DNA of 64,000 bases from Levilactobacillus brevis ATCC 14869 = DSM 20054 (GCF_001433855.1 NZ_AZCP01000004.1:106104-170103); one strand, 5' to 3'. Positions 1 to 9,751 are shown, counted from the first letter of the stretch. Translations and numbers: made by a program. The notes: generated from the sequence alone by a model not told the origin.

Positions 1-983
1 ATGACGGTTCGTGGCCCGACCTTATTTAATAAAAAGCCGCTAATTGGTGAGCAGATGAAGAGCATGAGGGAAGCGGGGGTAACCATCAATGCCGCCTGTA
101 GTTCCGTCGCCCCCTGAATCTTAGTGAAGAAGCTGGGCAAGATGACCATTAAGGCAATAAAGAAAATGCCTGCAGCCACAGTAACGATTGCAGCCCCATT
201 AAACTGCTGATCCTTAAATAATGCGAGTGGCATCATCGGTTGAGCAACTCGACTTTCAATCACAAGGAAGAGACCTAAGGCCAATCCACAGGTGCTCATC
301 AGGCCGATGATTCGCCAGCTGGTCCAGCCCCAATCATTGCCTTTGATTAATAATAGCGACAGGCTAAAGAGCGTTAGCATTGAGGTGAGGGTGCCGGGGA
401 TATCCAGCGTTTCGTGCTGACTGCCGGTGTGATGCCAGTCGAGGAGGTGTAGGCACAGCCCGAGCGCTGTCAGGGCTAACGGTAGGTTGATTAAAAAGAT
501 GGTTCGCCAGCCGAAGTATTGAGTTAACACCCCGCCAATAGTGGGACCAAAAGCGGCAGCCAATCCTTGGGTGACCCCTAAAAGGGCGATGGCCTGCGTG
601 CGGCCTGCCAGCGACGTGCTTTGAATGCCAATGGTCATACTGGCCGGGAAAACGATTGCGGCGCCGATACTTTGCAGGCCACGTCCGGCGATTAGAAAAC
701 TGACGGTAGGGGCTAGACCAGAGGCAATGGAGCCGAGGAAAAATAGACTTAAGCCGACTAAGTAGAGGCGTTCACGGCCATAAATATCGGCAATTCGCCC
801 CAATGGGATCGTGAGGCAAGCGAAGAGAATCGTGTAAATATTTAGCGCCCAGGAGAGATGGGCTAGATCGGTGTGTAGGCCGCTTTGCATTGCGGGTAAA
901 GCGATACTCATAACGGTGGTGTCCAGAATACAGATAAAAATTCCAATGGTCATCGTGAGTAAGATTTTGCGTGAATGAGTCAT
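1..983 (-). CDS. MFS drug-type transporter, DHA2 family (partial)
   Basis: The reading frame starts at ATG 983 behind a GGGAGGT ribosome site and stays open to the left edge, so only about 327 N-terminal residues are present; the family usually has 450-500. The N-terminus carries the DHA2 signature ILDTTVMSIALP in the first membrane helix and motif A as GRIADIYGRERLY between helices 2 and 3. Repeated hydrophobic segments fit a 14-helix proton-driven exporter in the membrane. It is divergent from a TetR gene with a palindrome between them, so it is probably the repressed target. Substrate cannot be read from the sequence. Confidence 0.88.
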   Translation of the reverse strand, partial: MTHSRKILLTMTIGIFICILDTTVMSIALPAMQSGLHTDLAHLSWALNIYTILFACLTIPLGRIADIYGRERLYLVGLSLFFLGSIASGLAPTVSFLIAGRGLQSIGAAIVFPASMTIGIQSTSLAGRTQAIALLGVTQGLAAAFGPTIGGVLTQYFGWRTIFLINLPLALTALGLCLHLLDWHHTGSQHETLDIPGTLTSMLTLFSLSLLLIKGNDWGWTSWRIIGLMSTCGLALGLFLVIESRVAQPMMPLALFKDQQFNGAAIVTVAAGIFFIALMVILPSFFTKIQGATELQAALMVTPASLMLFICSPISGFLLNKVGPRTV

Positions 984-1009
984 ATGAAAGACCTCCCTTT
1001 ATGTGTGGA

Positions 1010-1033
1010 CCAGTGTATAAGATGGTACACTGG
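1010..1033. promoter_or_regulatory. TetR-type operator between MFS gene and tetR
   Basis: Perfect inverted repeat CCAGTGTA-8 nt-TACACTGG in the 60-90 bp divergent intergenic region. TetR-family repressors usually bind such dyads between themselves and a divergent transporter. The assignment to the neighbouring TetR is inference from position. Confidence 0.6.
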
Positions 1034-1074
1034 AAGAAAATAGTTACATGACAAAAAGGGGGTATTTGTCAACC

Positions 1075-1608
1075 ATGAGTCCTCAGGAATTGAAAGACCA
1101 AAAGCTGCAGACGAGCTACCGCGCCTTACTGTTACTGCTGGCGCGCAAGCCAATGCCGGATATTTCAGTTACGGAGTTGTGCCAACAAGCGGGGGTATCG
1201 CGGACGTACTTTTATAATCGTTTTGGGAACTTTGACGAAATTATTTTGGCGGCCCAGGAACAAGGGATCAGTCGCTATTTGCGAGCATTACCTAATTTCC
1301 AGCAGGTTGATTTAACGGGACTGATGACGCGTTACTTTGAATTGGCCCAACGAGAGGCGGACAATCAATTATTATTGGTGAAAAATGGCAAAATTCGGGT
1401 GTTGATAACAACCTTCCAACAGGTCTACCGCCGGTTGTTAGCGGAGAGCCGAATTTTGGCTAAGGCCCCGCTAACTGTGGAAGATTACTACATCGAGTTC
1501 TTTGCGGGGGCCGTGATTAATCTGTCTGTCACGTGGCTAGAGCGGGGGATGCCGGAGTCCCCAAGACTGATGGGACAAAAGGCGAGTCGGTTTTTGCTGC
1601 GGACGTGA
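1075..1608 (+). CDS. TetR/AcrR family transcriptional regulator
   Basis: DNA-binding regulator of 177 residues. Residues about 15-60 form a TetR helix-turn-helix (ISVTELCQQAGVSRTYFYNRF); the rest is a helical ligand-binding domain. A longer frame begins at ATG 1048, but the A/G-rich ribosome site AAAAAGGGGG lies between the two ATGs, so ATG 1075 (MSPQELKDQ) is chosen. It is divergent from the MFS exporter and flanks an 8+8 bp palindrome, which suggests a local repressor of the exporter relieved by the exported compound. Ligand unknown. Confidence 0.85.
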   Translation: MSPQELKDQKLQTSYRALLLLLARKPMPDISVTELCQQAGVSRTYFYNRFGNFDEIILAAQEQGISRYLRALPNFQQVDLTGLMTRYFELAQREADNQLLLVKNGKIRVLITTFQQVYRRLLAESRILAKAPLTVEDYYIEFFAGAVINLSVTWLERGMPESPRLMGQKASRFLLRT

Positions 1609-1630
1609 GTTGAGTGGATTGAGAACGCAA

Positions 1631-1663
1631 AAAAACACCGAGCCTCACGGGATTCGGTGTTCT
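1631..1663 (-). terminator. Terminator of the opp operon
   Basis: Hairpin AACACCGA/TCGGTGTT with a run of A on its left side, giving a U-tract when read on the minus strand, directly after oppA. It may also stop the TetR gene from the other side. Confidence 0.8.
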
Positions 1664-1672
1664 TGGTATGGC

Positions 1673-3481
1673 TTATTTGAGACTTGATGAGGTCAACGAA
1701 AGGTTAGACCAGAAGCTATTGTTAGCGGGACCCATATCAAAGCCCTTAACTCGAGTATTAACTGGAACCCAGTTGTAACTGAATGAGCCGGGAGCAACGG
1801 CAGCTTGTTCATTCATGTATTTCTGCCATTGTTTGAAGGCCTTAGTCCGATAAGTGTCATTCCAAGCCTTATCACTGTTCATTTCATTCATCAATTGCGT
1901 ATTTTTCTTAGAGACGAAGTGGCCCATGTTGTAGGTCGCATCTTCACCATAAAGTTGGGTAGGTGTTGGTTCAGATGACACGCCCCAAGCGGCAGCATAA
2001 ACATCAATGGAGCTTTGTTTTGGCTTTTGCAGAGTTGAGTAGAAACTGTTCATTTCCATCGTCTTGCCACCAGTGAACTGAACGTTTAAGCCGACCTTGT
2101 GCCATTGCTGTAGATAGTCTTGGTATTCGGCTGCTTGTGCGGAAGTCCCAGTCATTGCGCCAAAGTAGATGGTTAACTTCTTACCACTGGGATCAGAACG
2201 CCATTTGCTACCGTTACGCTTCTTGTAGCCCGCATCGGTTAACAACTTGTCAGCCTTTTTGATGTTGAGTGGGTAGCCTTTAGAAGATGAGTCGTAGTAC
2301 TTCGAGAAGATTGGTGGAATTAGGGTATTGGCACGCCAAGTGATCCCATTACCAAACTTTTTATTGACGGCGTCAAGATTTAAGGCATACATCATCGCCT
2401 GACGTAGATTCTTATTGGCCATCTTGCTATTCTTATCCATGACATTCTTTTGAGTCTTAGTGTCGTAGTGACCAACGTTGAAGCCAAAGTAATCATAGGC
2501 GAGCGCCGGTTGACCAGTAATCTTGTAGTTCTTCACATTTTTAAGTTCTTTGTAGTCGGTTCCATGCAAGACGCTACCAGGGACCGTGAAATCATACTTA
2601 CCAGATTGAATGGCTTTATCAATATTGTTAGAAGAAACGACATTGATACTGATATGCTTGATTTGAGGGGTTTTGCCGTAGTAGTACTTGTTTGGTGACC
2701 AAGTGGTTGATTCACCTTCAACGACCTTATCTAGCTTGTAAGCACCCGTGAAGATGGGGTTTTTCCGAACTTGTTTAGACGAAGCCAATTTTGCAATCGG
2801 AACATTCTTGATGTATTCATATGGTTCAACAGTTCCCCAAATGAAAGAGTTACCAGAGTACTTCATGGCAGGCGTGACTTTGGTTAAATGGATAACCGCA
2901 GTGCGTCCCTTTTCACCATCTGGGAAAGTAATTCCTGAAATGGTCTTAGCTTTTCCAGTATGGTAGGCCGCCATTCCTTTAATGGTATTAAAATCAGCTG
3001 AGTATTGTTGTGAAGTGGTGTTTTTGTTAGCGATAACTTCATAAGGGTATTCGATATCCTTAGCAGTAACTTTAGAGCCGTTCGACCACTTGGCGTCTTT
3101 TTGTAAAGTGATGGTTACGGTTTTAGCCTTCCGATTAATCCGTTGGTTAGCTAATCCACCGTCGATGATTTTGTAATTTTTATCTACATTGAATAGGGAG
3201 CCGCCACCACCAGGAGCAAAGACATCAGCGTCTTCTTGGTTGGTGGATAGAACTTGATCAGAGATCCCTTGGAAGGGTGAATCATTAGGTTCAGCCAGCT
3301 TCAGTGTACTATTCTTGGTGGCTGAGGCATTGGTGGCTTTCTTATTGTTAAAAGTCGGTGATAATTTCAAAGAAGCAGTGGTACCATTTTCAGAACTAGA
3401 TGAATTCTTGCTGGAACAAGCAGCGAGACTAACGGTTGCTAGAACAGCCATCGCTGATAATGCGAGCTTTTTCTTATCCAT
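1673..3481 (-). CDS. oppA: Oligopeptide ABC transporter substrate-binding lipoprotein
   Basis: Extracellular peptide-binding subunit of the Opp importer, 602 residues, the usual size for OppA. The N-terminus is a lipoprotein signal with lipobox LAAC (Cys22), followed by a Ser/Asn-rich linker and the SBP_bac_5 fold. ATG 3481 has the ribosome site AAGGGGGAAAC. It is the last gene of the operon, 119 bp after oppC; that gap holds a small hairpin (3521-3538) but no obvious new promoter. Peptide rather than nickel or sugar specificity is inferred from operon composition and family. Confidence 0.93.
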   Translation of the reverse strand: MDKKKLALSAMAVLATVSLAACSSKNSSSSENGTTASLKLSPTFNNKKATNASATKNSTLKLAEPNDSPFQGISDQVLSTNQEDADVFAPGGGGSLFNVDKNYKIIDGGLANQRINRKAKTVTITLQKDAKWSNGSKVTAKDIEYPYEVIANKNTTSQQYSADFNTIKGMAAYHTGKAKTISGITFPDGEKGRTAVIHLTKVTPAMKYSGNSFIWGTVEPYEYIKNVPIAKLASSKQVRKNPIFTGAYKLDKVVEGESTTWSPNKYYYGKTPQIKHISINVVSSNNIDKAIQSGKYDFTVPGSVLHGTDYKELKNVKNYKITGQPALAYDYFGFNVGHYDTKTQKNVMDKNSKMANKNLRQAMMYALNLDAVNKKFGNGITWRANTLIPPIFSKYYDSSSKGYPLNIKKADKLLTDAGYKKRNGSKWRSDPSGKKLTIYFGAMTGTSAQAAEYQDYLQQWHKVGLNVQFTGGKTMEMNSFYSTLQKPKQSSIDVYAAAWGVSSEPTPTQLYGEDATYNMGHFVSKKNTQLMNEMNSDKAWNDTYRTKAFKQWQKYMNEQAAVAPGSFSYNWVPVNTRVKGFDMGPANNSFWSNLSLTSSSLK

Positions 3482-3601
3482 TTATGTTTCCCCCTTAATT
3501 AATAGTTAGGTACAAGCGTGTCATTCCCCTCAGAATGATACGATAAGACTAGGGCGCGGGATGTCAGGGTGGCACCATCTCCTTAAAAGTCGTGAATTGG
3601 A

Positions 3602-4552
3602 CTAGTTAATTGATCCTTGACGTTGCGAAGCATCTGCGGACCGTCGTAGAACCTGACCAACGTAACTAATTGATAAACATAAAATGATGATTTCTAGTGC
3701 GGCTGGTAACCAAGTCCACCAGTATTGGGTAATGTTGTTGGGATCATTGGCATTGGCAATCATGGTCCCCAGCGAAGGGGTTTGGCTAGGTAGCCCGAAT
3801 CCCAAGTAAGAAAGACCCGTTTCAACCCCAATGTTTTCGGCAAATGATAGGGTACAGTCAACGATAATCAATGAGGAAATATTAGGCATAATTTCTCTGA
3901 AGATAATCTTCCAGTGATTTGTTCCTGAAGTTCGTGAGGCAGCAACGTAATCTTTTTCCGACTCAGCGAGGGTTCGTGACCGAATTAAACGAGACGTTCC
4001 TTCCCAGTAGAAGATAGAAAAGATTAACGTTAAGGTAACTGAATTGTAGTGTGGGATGATAGTAACGAGGACAATGATCATCATGGTCATGGGTAACATC
4101 ATCATGAAGTCATAGATCCGTTGCATCCCCCAATCAATATAGCCATTAAAGTAGCCAGAAATCAGCCCCCAGCAAATCCCAAATGTCGAAGAAATTGCGG
4201 TCAAGCCAATTGCGATCCCGATTGAATTTCGTGAGCCGACAATCAGCTGCTTGGCAACTGAACGACCACCGGAATCGGCCCCTAACCAGAAATCACTGGT
4301 AAATGGTTGATTGAAGTAAGCCATAATATTAGTTTCCATCATTTTGGGCGTGTTGATAAATAACGCACCAATCATGACGAATACAATAAAGCTAACAATA
4401 ATAATTAAAGCGGCCATCGCCGGTTTGTCGGCCTTGAATTCACTCCAAATAATTTTGGCGGTCGAAGGGGTAGCTTCTGCTTGTGCTTCTTGCGTTAGCC
4501 GGGCTAAATCAGCTGCGGAAACGTCTGAGTGTTGTTCAAAATTTTCTGCCAT
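3602..4552 (-). CDS. oppC: Oligopeptide ABC transporter permease OppC
   Basis: Integral membrane permease of 316 residues pairing with OppB. It has the long cytoplasmic N-terminus of OppC proteins, a first helix near residues 50-70, and the EAA-type loop (ESEKDYVAASRTSGTNHWKI) that contacts the ATPases. It lies 15 bp downstream of oppB and is co-transcribed. Length and features are normal for the family. Confidence 0.93.
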   Translation of the reverse strand: MAENFEQHSDVSAADLARLTQEAQAEATPSTAKIIWSEFKADKPAMAALIIIVSFIVFVMIGALFINTPKMMETNIMAYFNQPFTSDFWLGADSGGRSVAKQLIVGSRNSIGIAIGLTAISSTFGICWGLISGYFNGYIDWGMQRIYDFMMMLPMTMMIIVLVTIIPHYNSVTLTLIFSIFYWEGTSRLIRSRTLAESEKDYVAASRTSGTNHWKIIFREIMPNISSLIIVDCTLSFAENIGVETGLSYLGFGLPSQTPSLGTMIANANDPNNITQYWWTWLPAALEIIILCLSISYVGQVLRRSADASQRQGSIN

Positions 4553-4567
4553 GTGGTTTAGCCTCCT

Positions 4568-5527
4568 TTATTGAATCCGAATCCGGGGATCAACAATGCT
4601 TAAGATGATATCGGAAAGCAATGTACCAATGAGGTTCAAAATCCCGTAAATTAACACTAATGCGGTAATAACCGTGTAATCACGATAACTAATAGAGTTC
4701 ACGAATAGGAGGCCCATACCGGGATAAGAGAAGACCGTTTCGGTAAAGATGGACCCGTTCAGTAACCCGGTAATGGAGTAACCCGCAAAAGCGGCAATTG
4801 GCAACAGTGAATTCCGGAAAATATGATGCCGGTAGATGTCCTTGTTGGGCACCCCTTTGGACCGCGCTGTACGGACGTAGTCAGAATGCTTGGCGTCAAT
4901 CACTTCTGAACGTAAGTACTGAACGATATTGACAGTCCCGAACAACGCTCCCAATAAACCAGGTAACAGAATGTGATAGAACCGAGATCCAATGGTGGAT
5001 AACCAACTGCTGGCATCGGACGATATTGACCCGGTCGTTGGGAACCAACCAAAGACATACCCGAAGATCCAAATGCCTAGAACTAAGATGACAAAGAATG
5101 GAATACAGTAGGTCACGTAAGTGTAGACCCGGATAATAGTATCTGGTAGTTTACCTTCATGCCGGCCGGCATAAACACCCATTGGTAAGGCGAAAGCATA
5201 AGTTAAAATCATGGTGAATAATGCCAACCATAACGTGTTACCCGCACGTCCGGCGATTAGCCGTGTAACGGGTTCCTGGTACTGATAACTGTTCCCCAAA
5301 TTCCCATGGAATAAATGCACGACCCAATTCCAATATTGTTGGTACCAGGGGTCATACAGACCGTTAATCCGCATCAAGTGTTTGATTTGAGCCGGGTCGG
5401 CCTTGGGATTAATTGAACCGGTAAATGGATCACCAGGCATCGCCTTGGCCAAGAGGAAGACCAGAATACTGAGAATAATAACTTCGGGAATCATGATTAA
5501 GAAACGACGGAGAATGGTTTTCCACAT
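4568..5527 (-). CDS. oppB: Oligopeptide ABC transporter permease OppB
   Basis: Integral membrane permease of 319 residues with N-terminal helix (IPEVIILSILVFLLAKAMPGDPF) and the conserved EAA-type loop (DAKHSDYVRTARSKGVPNKDI). It starts at ATG 5527, overlapping the oppF stop by one base (TAATG), so translation is probably coupled. Forms the peptide channel with OppC. Confidence 0.94.
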   Translation of the reverse strand: MWKTILRRFLIMIPEVIILSILVFLLAKAMPGDPFTGSINPKADPAQIKHLMRINGLYDPWYQQYWNWVVHLFHGNLGNSYQYQEPVTRLIAGRAGNTLWLALFTMILTYAFALPMGVYAGRHEGKLPDTIIRVYTYVTYCIPFFVILVLGIWIFGYVFGWFPTTGSISSDASSWLSTIGSRFYHILLPGLLGALFGTVNIVQYLRSEVIDAKHSDYVRTARSKGVPNKDIYRHHIFRNSLLPIAAFAGYSITGLLNGSIFTETVFSYPGMGLLFVNSISYRDYTVITALVLIYGILNLIGTLLSDIILSIVDPRIRIQ

Positions 5528-6501
5528 TAGGCCTGCACCTCCCCTTCTTGATTAGCTAGCTGGTGAGCGATTTCTTCTGGTAAGGCCACCGAATGGGTGG
5601 GACTTACTTGTACCAACGGATAAGCTTCACCGTTTTCATCGTAGTATTTACTCTGTTGTTCGTCGTAGATCTTTTCCACGGCCAACCGGGAAGCTCGGTG
5701 AGCGGCCCGTTGGTTGACGTTGGTTTCGGGGATGGCTGCAAGCAGGCGCTTCGTATAAATATGTAGCGGATGGTTGTAGATATCCTCACGCGTACCGATC
5801 TCAACTAACCGACCGCGGTTCATGATGGCAATGTTATTACACATGTGGCGAACCACGCCGAGGTCATGTGAGATGAAGAGATAGGAAATACCAAATTGAC
5901 GTTGGATTTTCTTCATAAAGTTCAGCACCTGTGCTTGCACAGATAAGTCCAGAGCCGAGACAGGTTCATCAGCGATGATGAGCTTGGGGTTGGTAGCAAC
6001 GGCGCGAGCAACCCCGATTCGTTGTCGTTGACCACCAGAGAATTGGTGGGGATACTTGTAAAGGGCATCAGCATCTAGTCCCACGATATCAAGGAGCTGT
6101 AATACTCGGAGCTTCTCATCTTCTTTACTCAGATGTTCAAAGTTACGGAGTGGTTCAGCGATGATGTCTTCAATCCGCTTACGAGGATTCAAACTCGATA
6201 AGGAATCTTGGAAAATCATTTGCACGTCGCGGTTGTAATCGAGCTTGCGGCGGTTGGCCCATTCGGTAATATCTTTACCGTCATACATAATGGAGCCACT
6301 AGTGACCTTTTCCAGTCCCACAACGGACTTACCGGTTGTTGATTTGCCGGAACCGGATTCGCCAACCAAACCGTAAGTTTCGCCGGCCTCGATGTTAAAG
6401 GTAATGCCATCGACTGCCTTGACCGAGTCGGTGACCCGGTTCCAGAAACCGGAGCGGATGGGGTAGTGGACTTTGAGATCTTTGATTTCAACTAAGCTCA
6501 T
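5527..6501 (-). CDS. oppF: Oligopeptide ABC transporter ATP-binding protein OppF
   Basis: Cytoplasmic ATPase subunit, 324 residues. Walker A is GESGSGKST, the signature is FSGGQRQR, and Walker B is LIIADEPVSALD; the C-terminal part is the peptide-transporter (oligo_HPY) extension. Start overlaps the oppD stop by 4 bp. Together with OppD it powers import. Confidence 0.95.
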   Translation of the reverse strand: MSLVEIKDLKVHYPIRSGFWNRVTDSVKAVDGITFNIEAGETYGLVGESGSGKSTTGKSVVGLEKVTSGSIMYDGKDITEWANRRKLDYNRDVQMIFQDSLSSLNPRKRIEDIIAEPLRNFEHLSKEDEKLRVLQLLDIVGLDADALYKYPHQFSGGQRQRIGVARAVATNPKLIIADEPVSALDLSVQAQVLNFMKKIQRQFGISYLFISHDLGVVRHMCNNIAIMNRGRLVEIGTREDIYNHPLHIYTKRLLAAIPETNVNQRAAHRASRLAVEKIYDEQQSKYYDENGEAYPLVQVSPTHSVALPEEIAHQLANQEGEVQA

Positions 6502-7511
6502 GCCGTCACGCCCCCTTGTTGATCTGGAAATTGAAAGTTCTTGTAGCAGGTGCAGCGAACCTCATGGCCCGGCGCTACTTCGTGCATACTGGGATGTTCT
6601 TCATGAGCACTGGCGGGAACCCACGGAATCCGTGGCGCAAACCGATCACCCTGACTGGGCATCTTTTGCAGTGATGGGACGTTCCCCTTAATGACATAGA
6701 GGTCATCATTCTCGTTTTCCCGCTGGGGCATTGACCGGAGTAGAGAACGGGTATACGGGTGCTCTGGGGTGTTGAAGACTTGTTCAGCCGATCCCAGTTC
6801 CACAATTTGGCCCGCATACATGACAGCTACTCGGTCGGCCGTTTCGGCCACAACCCCTAGGTCATGGGTAATCAGGATAATGCCGGCATGATTTTCTTTT
6901 TGAATATCACGGAGCACATCGAGAATCTGGGCCTGAATGGTGACATCCAATGCGGTGGTTGGCTCGTCAGCAATAATGAGGTCCGGCTTGCAGGCAATCG
7001 CAATGGCAATGATCACCCGTTGCCGCATCCCCCCAGAAAGCTCATGGGGAAATTGACGCGCTGTTCGTTGCGGATTCACAATGCCAACTTGATCCAGTAA
7101 TTCTAGGACCCGCGCATGCTTGGCATCCTTGGATAGGTCGGTGTGGTAATCCATAACTTCACTGATTTGATCTTCAATTCGTTTGAGTGGATTCAATGCG
7201 GATAAGGGGTCTTGGAAGATCATGCCAATCTTATCGCCCCGGTATTGGTTGTAACCATCCTCGTCAAGCTGTAAAAGATCGGTTCCCTCGAAGTCAATCT
7301 CACCGGTAATCTTAGTCTCTGCCGCATCATGAAGACCCATGATGGTCGTGGCTAACGTACTCTTGCCACATCCGGATTCACCCACAATTGCGAGAATCTC
7401 ATCGTGATGAACCTGAAGGTTAACGTGGGAGATGGCATCGTAGAATTGTCCGTTAATTTTAAAGGCGGTGCTGACATCTTTAATGGTCAAAAAGTTTGCT
7501 GCAGTGTCCAC
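6498..7511 (-). CDS. oppD: Oligopeptide ABC transporter ATP-binding protein OppD
   Basis: First gene of the opp operon; ATPase with Walker [10 protein letters not shown], signature LSGGMRQR, Walker [13 protein letters not shown] and an oligo_HPY tail. An open frame reaches 7637, but the operon promoter's start point is near 7616, so that start cannot be used. GTG 7511 follows GGGAGGG by 6 nt and gives 337 residues, the normal OppD length. ATG 7553 has only a weak ribosome site. Confidence 0.93.
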   Translation of the reverse strand: MDTAANFLTIKDVSTAFKINGQFYDAISHVNLQVHHDEILAIVGESGCGKSTLATTIMGLHDAAETKITGEIDFEGTDLLQLDEDGYNQYRGDKIGMIFQDPLSALNPLKRIEDQISEVMDYHTDLSKDAKHARVLELLDQVGIVNPQRTARQFPHELSGGMRQRVIIAIAIACKPDLIIADEPTTALDVTIQAQILDVLRDIQKENHAGIILITHDLGVVAETADRVAVMYAGQIVELGSAEQVFNTPEHPYTRSLLRSMPQRENENDDLYVIKGNVPSLQKMPSQGDRFAPRIPWVPASAHEEHPSMHEVAPGHEVRCTCYKNFQFPDQQGGVTA

Positions 7512-7622
7512 GGAAATCCCTCCCAATGTATTTTTCTCTAATATATCTCTCATTTTTGAATAAACCTTTATGAATAAAGGCTCGGACCTATTCAAGTTGG
7601 CCCTAAACAATAATTGCGTTTG

Positions 7623-7651
7623 ATTATAGTTAATCAAATTCTAATTTTCAA
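7623..7651 (-). promoter_or_regulatory. opp operon promoter
   Basis: On the minus strand TTGAAA-17 nt-TATAAT, an almost ideal sigma-A promoter, with start point near 7616. The ~100-nt leader contains a near-perfect dyad at 7565-7580 (CCTTTAT-2-ATAAAGG) that could be a hairpin or a repressor site. The rest of 7652-7949 is AT-rich; I see no gene in it. Confidence 0.85.
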
Positions 7652-7901
7652 GACCATTTTTTAAATAATTTGCCATTTATTTTTCACAAATTCTTCAAAT
7701 CCTTTGATATGGCAATCATCGCAGATGCTTTGAAAAATGATAAAAAAATTCACTTAAATCCACCAAGTTGGATAATCGGGTTATCAAACTACCCGGTAAT
7801 GGAATAATCCTATGCAAATGATCACGCAAATATGCATGTATATTTTGAATGAGGGAATCCTGTGATTACCAATTTGTGACTATTATCGAGATCGCAGAGT
7901 G

Positions 7902-7910
7902 TGGTATGAT
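7902..7910 (+). promoter_or_regulatory. Extended -10 promoter of the Rrf2 gene
   Basis: TGGTATGAT 40 bp before the Rrf2 start, an extended -10 element; no good -35 at 17 bp. Confidence 0.5.
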
Positions 7911-7949
7911 ACCAGTAATGACAGATTTTTCGAAAGCGATGGCTGAACG

Positions 7950-8414
7950 ATGAGATTAGACTTTTCAGTTGCCGTTCACAGCTTGCTTTACTTGGATGAG
8001 AACCGTCCACGTAAGATTGCAAGTCGGGAGCTGGCGACTTCCTTACAACTGAATGCGGTCATGATTCGCAATATTCTTTCCGTCCTGCATAAGCAGGGCT
8101 ATATCGAGGGGTCCGTGGGTAAAAATGGCGGTTATCAACTCATTAAGGATTTAGCGGAGATCAATGTGGGTGAGCTTTATGACCTGACAATTCCACCGAC
8201 CATTAGCTATGCCCGGTTTATCACCGGTGATTCTAAGGGAACGCAGACGACTGACGAGACGGATATTTCGGCAAACATCTCGCAAACGTTGACGGATTTA
8301 TTTACCCTTGCCGATGAGGACTATCGCAAGTTCTACCACCAATTCACGATGACGGATTTAAAACGTGACTTACATGCACATGGTTTTTTCCGTCAGTTAA
8401 TTAACCCCAAATAG
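7950..8414 (+). CDS. Rrf2 family transcriptional regulator
   Basis: Protein of 154 residues with the Rrf2 winged helix at the N-terminus (MRLDFSVAVHSLLYL, then ASRELATSLQLNAVMIRNIL and the wing GKNGGYQL). It has no cysteine at all, so it cannot bind an Fe-S cluster like IscR or NsrR and probably senses something else. The ribosome site before ATG 7950 is weak; an earlier ATG at 7939 meets a stop at once. Target unknown; opp lies divergently upstream and lplA downstream. Confidence 0.82.
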   Translation: MRLDFSVAVHSLLYLDENRPRKIASRELATSLQLNAVMIRNILSVLHKQGYIEGSVGKNGGYQLIKDLAEINVGELYDLTIPPTISYARFITGDSKGTQTTDETDISANISQTLTDLFTLADEDYRKFYHQFTMTDLKRDLHAHGFFRQLINPK

Positions 8415-8530
8415 ACCGCTGGGAGTTATTGGCAAAGACGTGAGCTAAACGCTATTTTTTAGTTAGCAAACCGATTATAATTATGGTGTAGATGAGGAAT
8501 GGTGATTACGGTCACCATTAATGTCGTTGG

Positions 8531-8563
8531 AAGCCGCCCGGGGTGAACCTGGACGGCTTTTTT
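8531..8563 (+). terminator. Terminator between Rrf2 gene and lplA
   Basis: Stem AAGCCG-CC..GG-CGGCTT followed by six T, 117 bp after the Rrf2 stop. The remaining sequence 8415-8530 shows no gene. Confidence 0.75.
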
Positions 8564-8636
8564 CGATCAATAACCAGCGATAAAGTAGCAATAATCTTCT
8601 ATAAATAAGGTAATGAAAACCCAGATGAAAGCTGAA

Positions 8637-8665
8637 TTGTAATCGATTACAACTCGTGCTATGAT
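8637..8665 (+). promoter_or_regulatory. lplA promoter overlapped by a perfect cre site
   Basis: TTGTAA-17-TATGAT with an extended TGC before the -10. The -35 lies in a 16-bp perfect palindrome TTGTAATCGATTACAA (8637-8652), whose inner 14 bases match the CcpA consensus TGWAANCGNTNWCA at every position. A repressor there would block RNA polymerase directly. Confidence 0.85.
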
Positions 8666-8737
8666 TTAAAGTAACCAAGACACCGACAGTTAGGAGTCGG
8701 GGCCGTGGCGTGGTTAATTTGAAAGGGGTTTTGGGTT

Positions 8738-9751
8738 ATGTATTGGTATGCGATGAAGTCACATGATATTCGACACAATTTAGCAACGGAACAGTACTTA
8801 ATGAACAACAAAAAGTTCGATGAACCATTGGTATTGTTTTACTATGAAGGGCCCTGCATCATTGTCGGTCGGAACCAAAATACATTAGAAGAAATCAATC
8901 AAAAATACGTGGAAGAACATAACATCACCGTCACCCGTCGGTTATCGGGTGGTGGCGCGGTCTATCAAGATCTCGGCAACCTTTGCTTTAGCTTCGTGGT
9001 TGATAGCGATAGCGAAGAATTCGGTGATTTTAAGTCTTTCGTCCAACCGGTGGTGGATGCGTTGCATGCGATGGGCGCAACGACGGCTGAAGTCTCTGGT
9101 CGTAACGACATTCTGGTGGACGGCAAGAAGTTCTCTGGAAATGCGATGTACTCACATAGTGGCAAGACCTTCTCTCACGGAACGTTGATGCTTGATGTCG
9201 ACCAAGATGTGATCGCGCACGCTTTAAATGTCCCGGAAGATAAGATGAAGTCTAAGGGGATTAAGTCGGTGCGGTCCCGGGTTACGAACTTGAAACCCTA
9301 TTTAGCTCCCGAATATCAAAACTTAACGGTGCCGGAGTTCCGGGATACCTTGTTAAAGGAACTCTTCCAGGTTAAGGATCTCAAAGCGATTGCCGATAAG
9401 GAAGTCACCATCAATGATGATGAAAAAGTGGCAATCGATAAGATCTACAATGACTATTACAATAACTGGGACTGGGTCTACGGTAATTCACCTGAATTTA
9501 CGGTGAAAAAGCGCCAACACTTTACGGCCGGTACAATTGATGCACGGTTATTAGTGGAGGGTGGCAAGATTAAGAACCTGAAGTTCTACGGCGATTTCTT
9601 CGGCCCAGCTGATGCGACTGAATTAGCGGATAAGCTAACCGGTGTGCGGTATGACCGAGAACACGTGGGCGCCATTTTGGATAGTGTCGATACCCAGCAA
9701 TACTTCAATGGCATTCCTACGGCAGAAGTTCTTGATTTATTAGTTGATTAG
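8738..9751 (+). CDS. lplA: Lipoate-protein ligase A
   Basis: Cytosolic enzyme of 337 residues that activates free lipoate with ATP and attaches it to lipoyl domains of 2-oxoacid dehydrogenases. Visible motifs are RRLSGGGAVYQDLGN and the lipoyl-AMP lysine region DGKKFSGNA; the C-terminal accessory domain is present. ATG 8738 follows AAAGGGG. It is a single-gene unit bounded by terminators, with a perfect cre on its promoter, which predicts repression on glucose. No pyruvate dehydrogenase genes are in this window. Confidence 0.95.
   Translation: MYWYAMKSHDIRHNLATEQYLMNNKKFDEPLVLFYYEGPCIIVGRNQNTLEEINQKYVEEHNITVTRRLSGGGAVYQDLGNLCFSFVVDSDSEEFGDFKSFVQPVVDALHAMGATTAEVSGRNDILVDGKKFSGNAMYSHSGKTFSHGTLMLDVDQDVIAHALNVPEDKMKSKGIKSVRSRVTNLKPYLAPEYQNLTVPEFRDTLLKELFQVKDLKAIADKEVTINDDEKVAIDKIYNDYYNNWDWVYGNSPEFTVKKRQHFTAGTIDARLLVEGGKIKNLKFYGDFFGPADATELADKLTGVRYDREHVGAILDSVDTQQYFNGIPTAEVLDLLVD

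Noticed and set aside
3548-3600. AGGGTGGCACC on the plus strand resembles a T-box core
   Set aside because: No terminator, no stem I and no plus-strand gene follow; it lies in the oppC-oppA gap in the wrong direction.
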